Source of the DNA: Gemmatimonadota bacterium
Lineage (GTDB): Bacteria > Gemmatimonadota > Gemmatimonadetes > Longimicrobiales > Gaopeijiaceae
Direction of reading: 5' to 3'
Length of the DNA: 5,896 nucleotides
NCBI GenBank assembly: GCA_030618065.1
Contig: JAUXEE010000147.1
Location: 1-5,896 of the forward strand
Shown here: piece by piece, positions 5,500-5,896 of the stretch
Position numbering within the stretch: the stretch's first letter is position 1
Layout: every line of letters begins with the position of its first letter
Notes under the pieces: generated by a model
What the model was told of the DNA's origin: nothing
The model's database searches: none
The model's input: only the letters and a program-made list of their open reading frames with translations
Made by a program: the position numbers and the translations under genes

Positions 5500-5525
5500 A
5501 GAAGAGAAAAGGAAGAGAAGAGAAG
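5498..5525 (+). promoter_or_regulatory. Purine-only tract with the pnp ribosome-binding site
   Basis: All bases from 5498 to the pnp start are A or G. The best Shine-Dalgarno-like element is AGGAAG, with GGAAG at 5511-5515, 10 nt before the ATG. Further GAGAAG units follow. The tract should be unstructured and easy for ribosomes to load on. It decides in favour of ATG 5526. Confidence 0.55.
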
Positions 5526-5896
5526 ATGATCCAGAGGATTGAGAGACAGTTCGCAGGCAGGACCCTCACGGTAGAGACGGGCCGCATGGCCCGACAGGCG
5601 GCAGGCTCATGCCTGATCCAGTTCGGTGAGACCGTCATTTTGATTGCGGCCACCGCGCAGGAAAGACCCACCCACCTCCCATTCTTCCCCCTCACCGTGG
5701 AATATCGGGAGAAGGCCTATGCCGGCGGGAAGATCCCCGGCGGGTTCTTCAAGCGAGAAGGCAGGCCCGGAGAGAAGGAGATTCTCTCGGCCCGCCTCAT
5801 CGACCGGACCCTCCGGCCCCTTTTTCCCAACGGCTTCATGAACGAGACCCAGCTCGCCTGCTTCCCCCTCAGCGCCGATCAGGAGAACGACGCCGA
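5526..5896 (+). CDS. pnp: Polyribonucleotide nucleotidyltransferase (PNPase), N-terminal part
   Basis: PNPase degrades RNA 3' to 5' by phosphorolysis and is a core component of bacterial mRNA turnover. Only about 123 residues are in the window; the frame is still open at the last base, while full proteins are around 700 residues. The visible part is the start of the first RNase PH-like domain: IERQFAGRTLTVETGRMARQAAGS (5-28), GETVILIAAT (34-43), FFPLTVEYREKAYAGGKIPGG (53-73), FFKREGRP (74-81, the RNA-contacting loop region) and RLIDRTLRPLFPNGF (90-104). The catalytic second RNase PH domain, KH and S1 domains lie beyond the edge. The start is the first ATG after a purine-rich leader. It follows rpsO as in many bacteria, but the intervening terminator and long spacer suggest its own promoter. 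In E. coli the pnp leader mediates autoregulation; whether that holds here cannot be told. Confidence 0.96.
   Translation, partial: MIQRIERQFAGRTLTVETGRMARQAAGSCLIQFGETVILIAATAQERPTHLPFFPLTVEYREKAYAGGKIPGGFFKREGRPGEKEILSARLIDRTLRPLFPNGFMNETQLACFPLSADQENDA

Overview
The window is one strand of the conserved bacterial translation/ribosome-assembly cluster, in the order infB (3' part) - ylxP (DUF503) - rbfA - truB - ribF - rpsO - pnp (5' part). All seven genes are on the + strand. Coding DNA is GC-rich. The IF-2 sequence, with a Lys/Arg-rich linker, a second IF2_N domain of the type 'TTVRVNEFLTVAEL...NMGLMITINQRLDFDQIEL', and a 'GEAGGITQHIGAYHV' switch region, reads to me like a Gemmatimonadota-type bacterium. 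That assignment is from memory of the family and is moderate to low confidence. The cluster itself is chromosomal housekeeping DNA, and I see no mobile element, tRNA, rRNA or CRISPR.

Bases 1-4841 are tightly packed. infB enters already open and ends at 2204. ylxP follows after 47 nt and rbfA 34 nt later. rbfA and truB share a GTGA overlap, and truB and ribF overlap by 8 nt (ATGACTGA), so these genes are probably translationally coupled. Together they serve initiation (IF-2), 30S maturation (RbfA), tRNA U55 pseudouridylation (TruB), and FMN/FAD synthesis (RibF).

From 4838 onward the style changes. The ribF-rpsO, rpsO-pnp and pnp-leader spacers hold four separate short tandem duplications: 15 bp x3, 20 bp x3, 16 bp x2 and 11 bp x2. 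They also hold a locally AT-rich candidate promoter, an rpsO leader whose Shine-Dalgarno lies inside a hairpin with a competing upstream partner, and a very clear intrinsic terminator (5301-5338) directly after rpsO. Thus rpsO appears to be its own regulatory island and pnp probably has its own start signals. The pnp reading frame (5526 onward) runs off the right edge.

No unknown multi-gene system is present. The most interesting material is non-coding: the triplicated 3' end of rpsO, the possible S15-responsive leader, and the cluster of tandem duplications around rpsO and pnp, including one that may have built a promoter.
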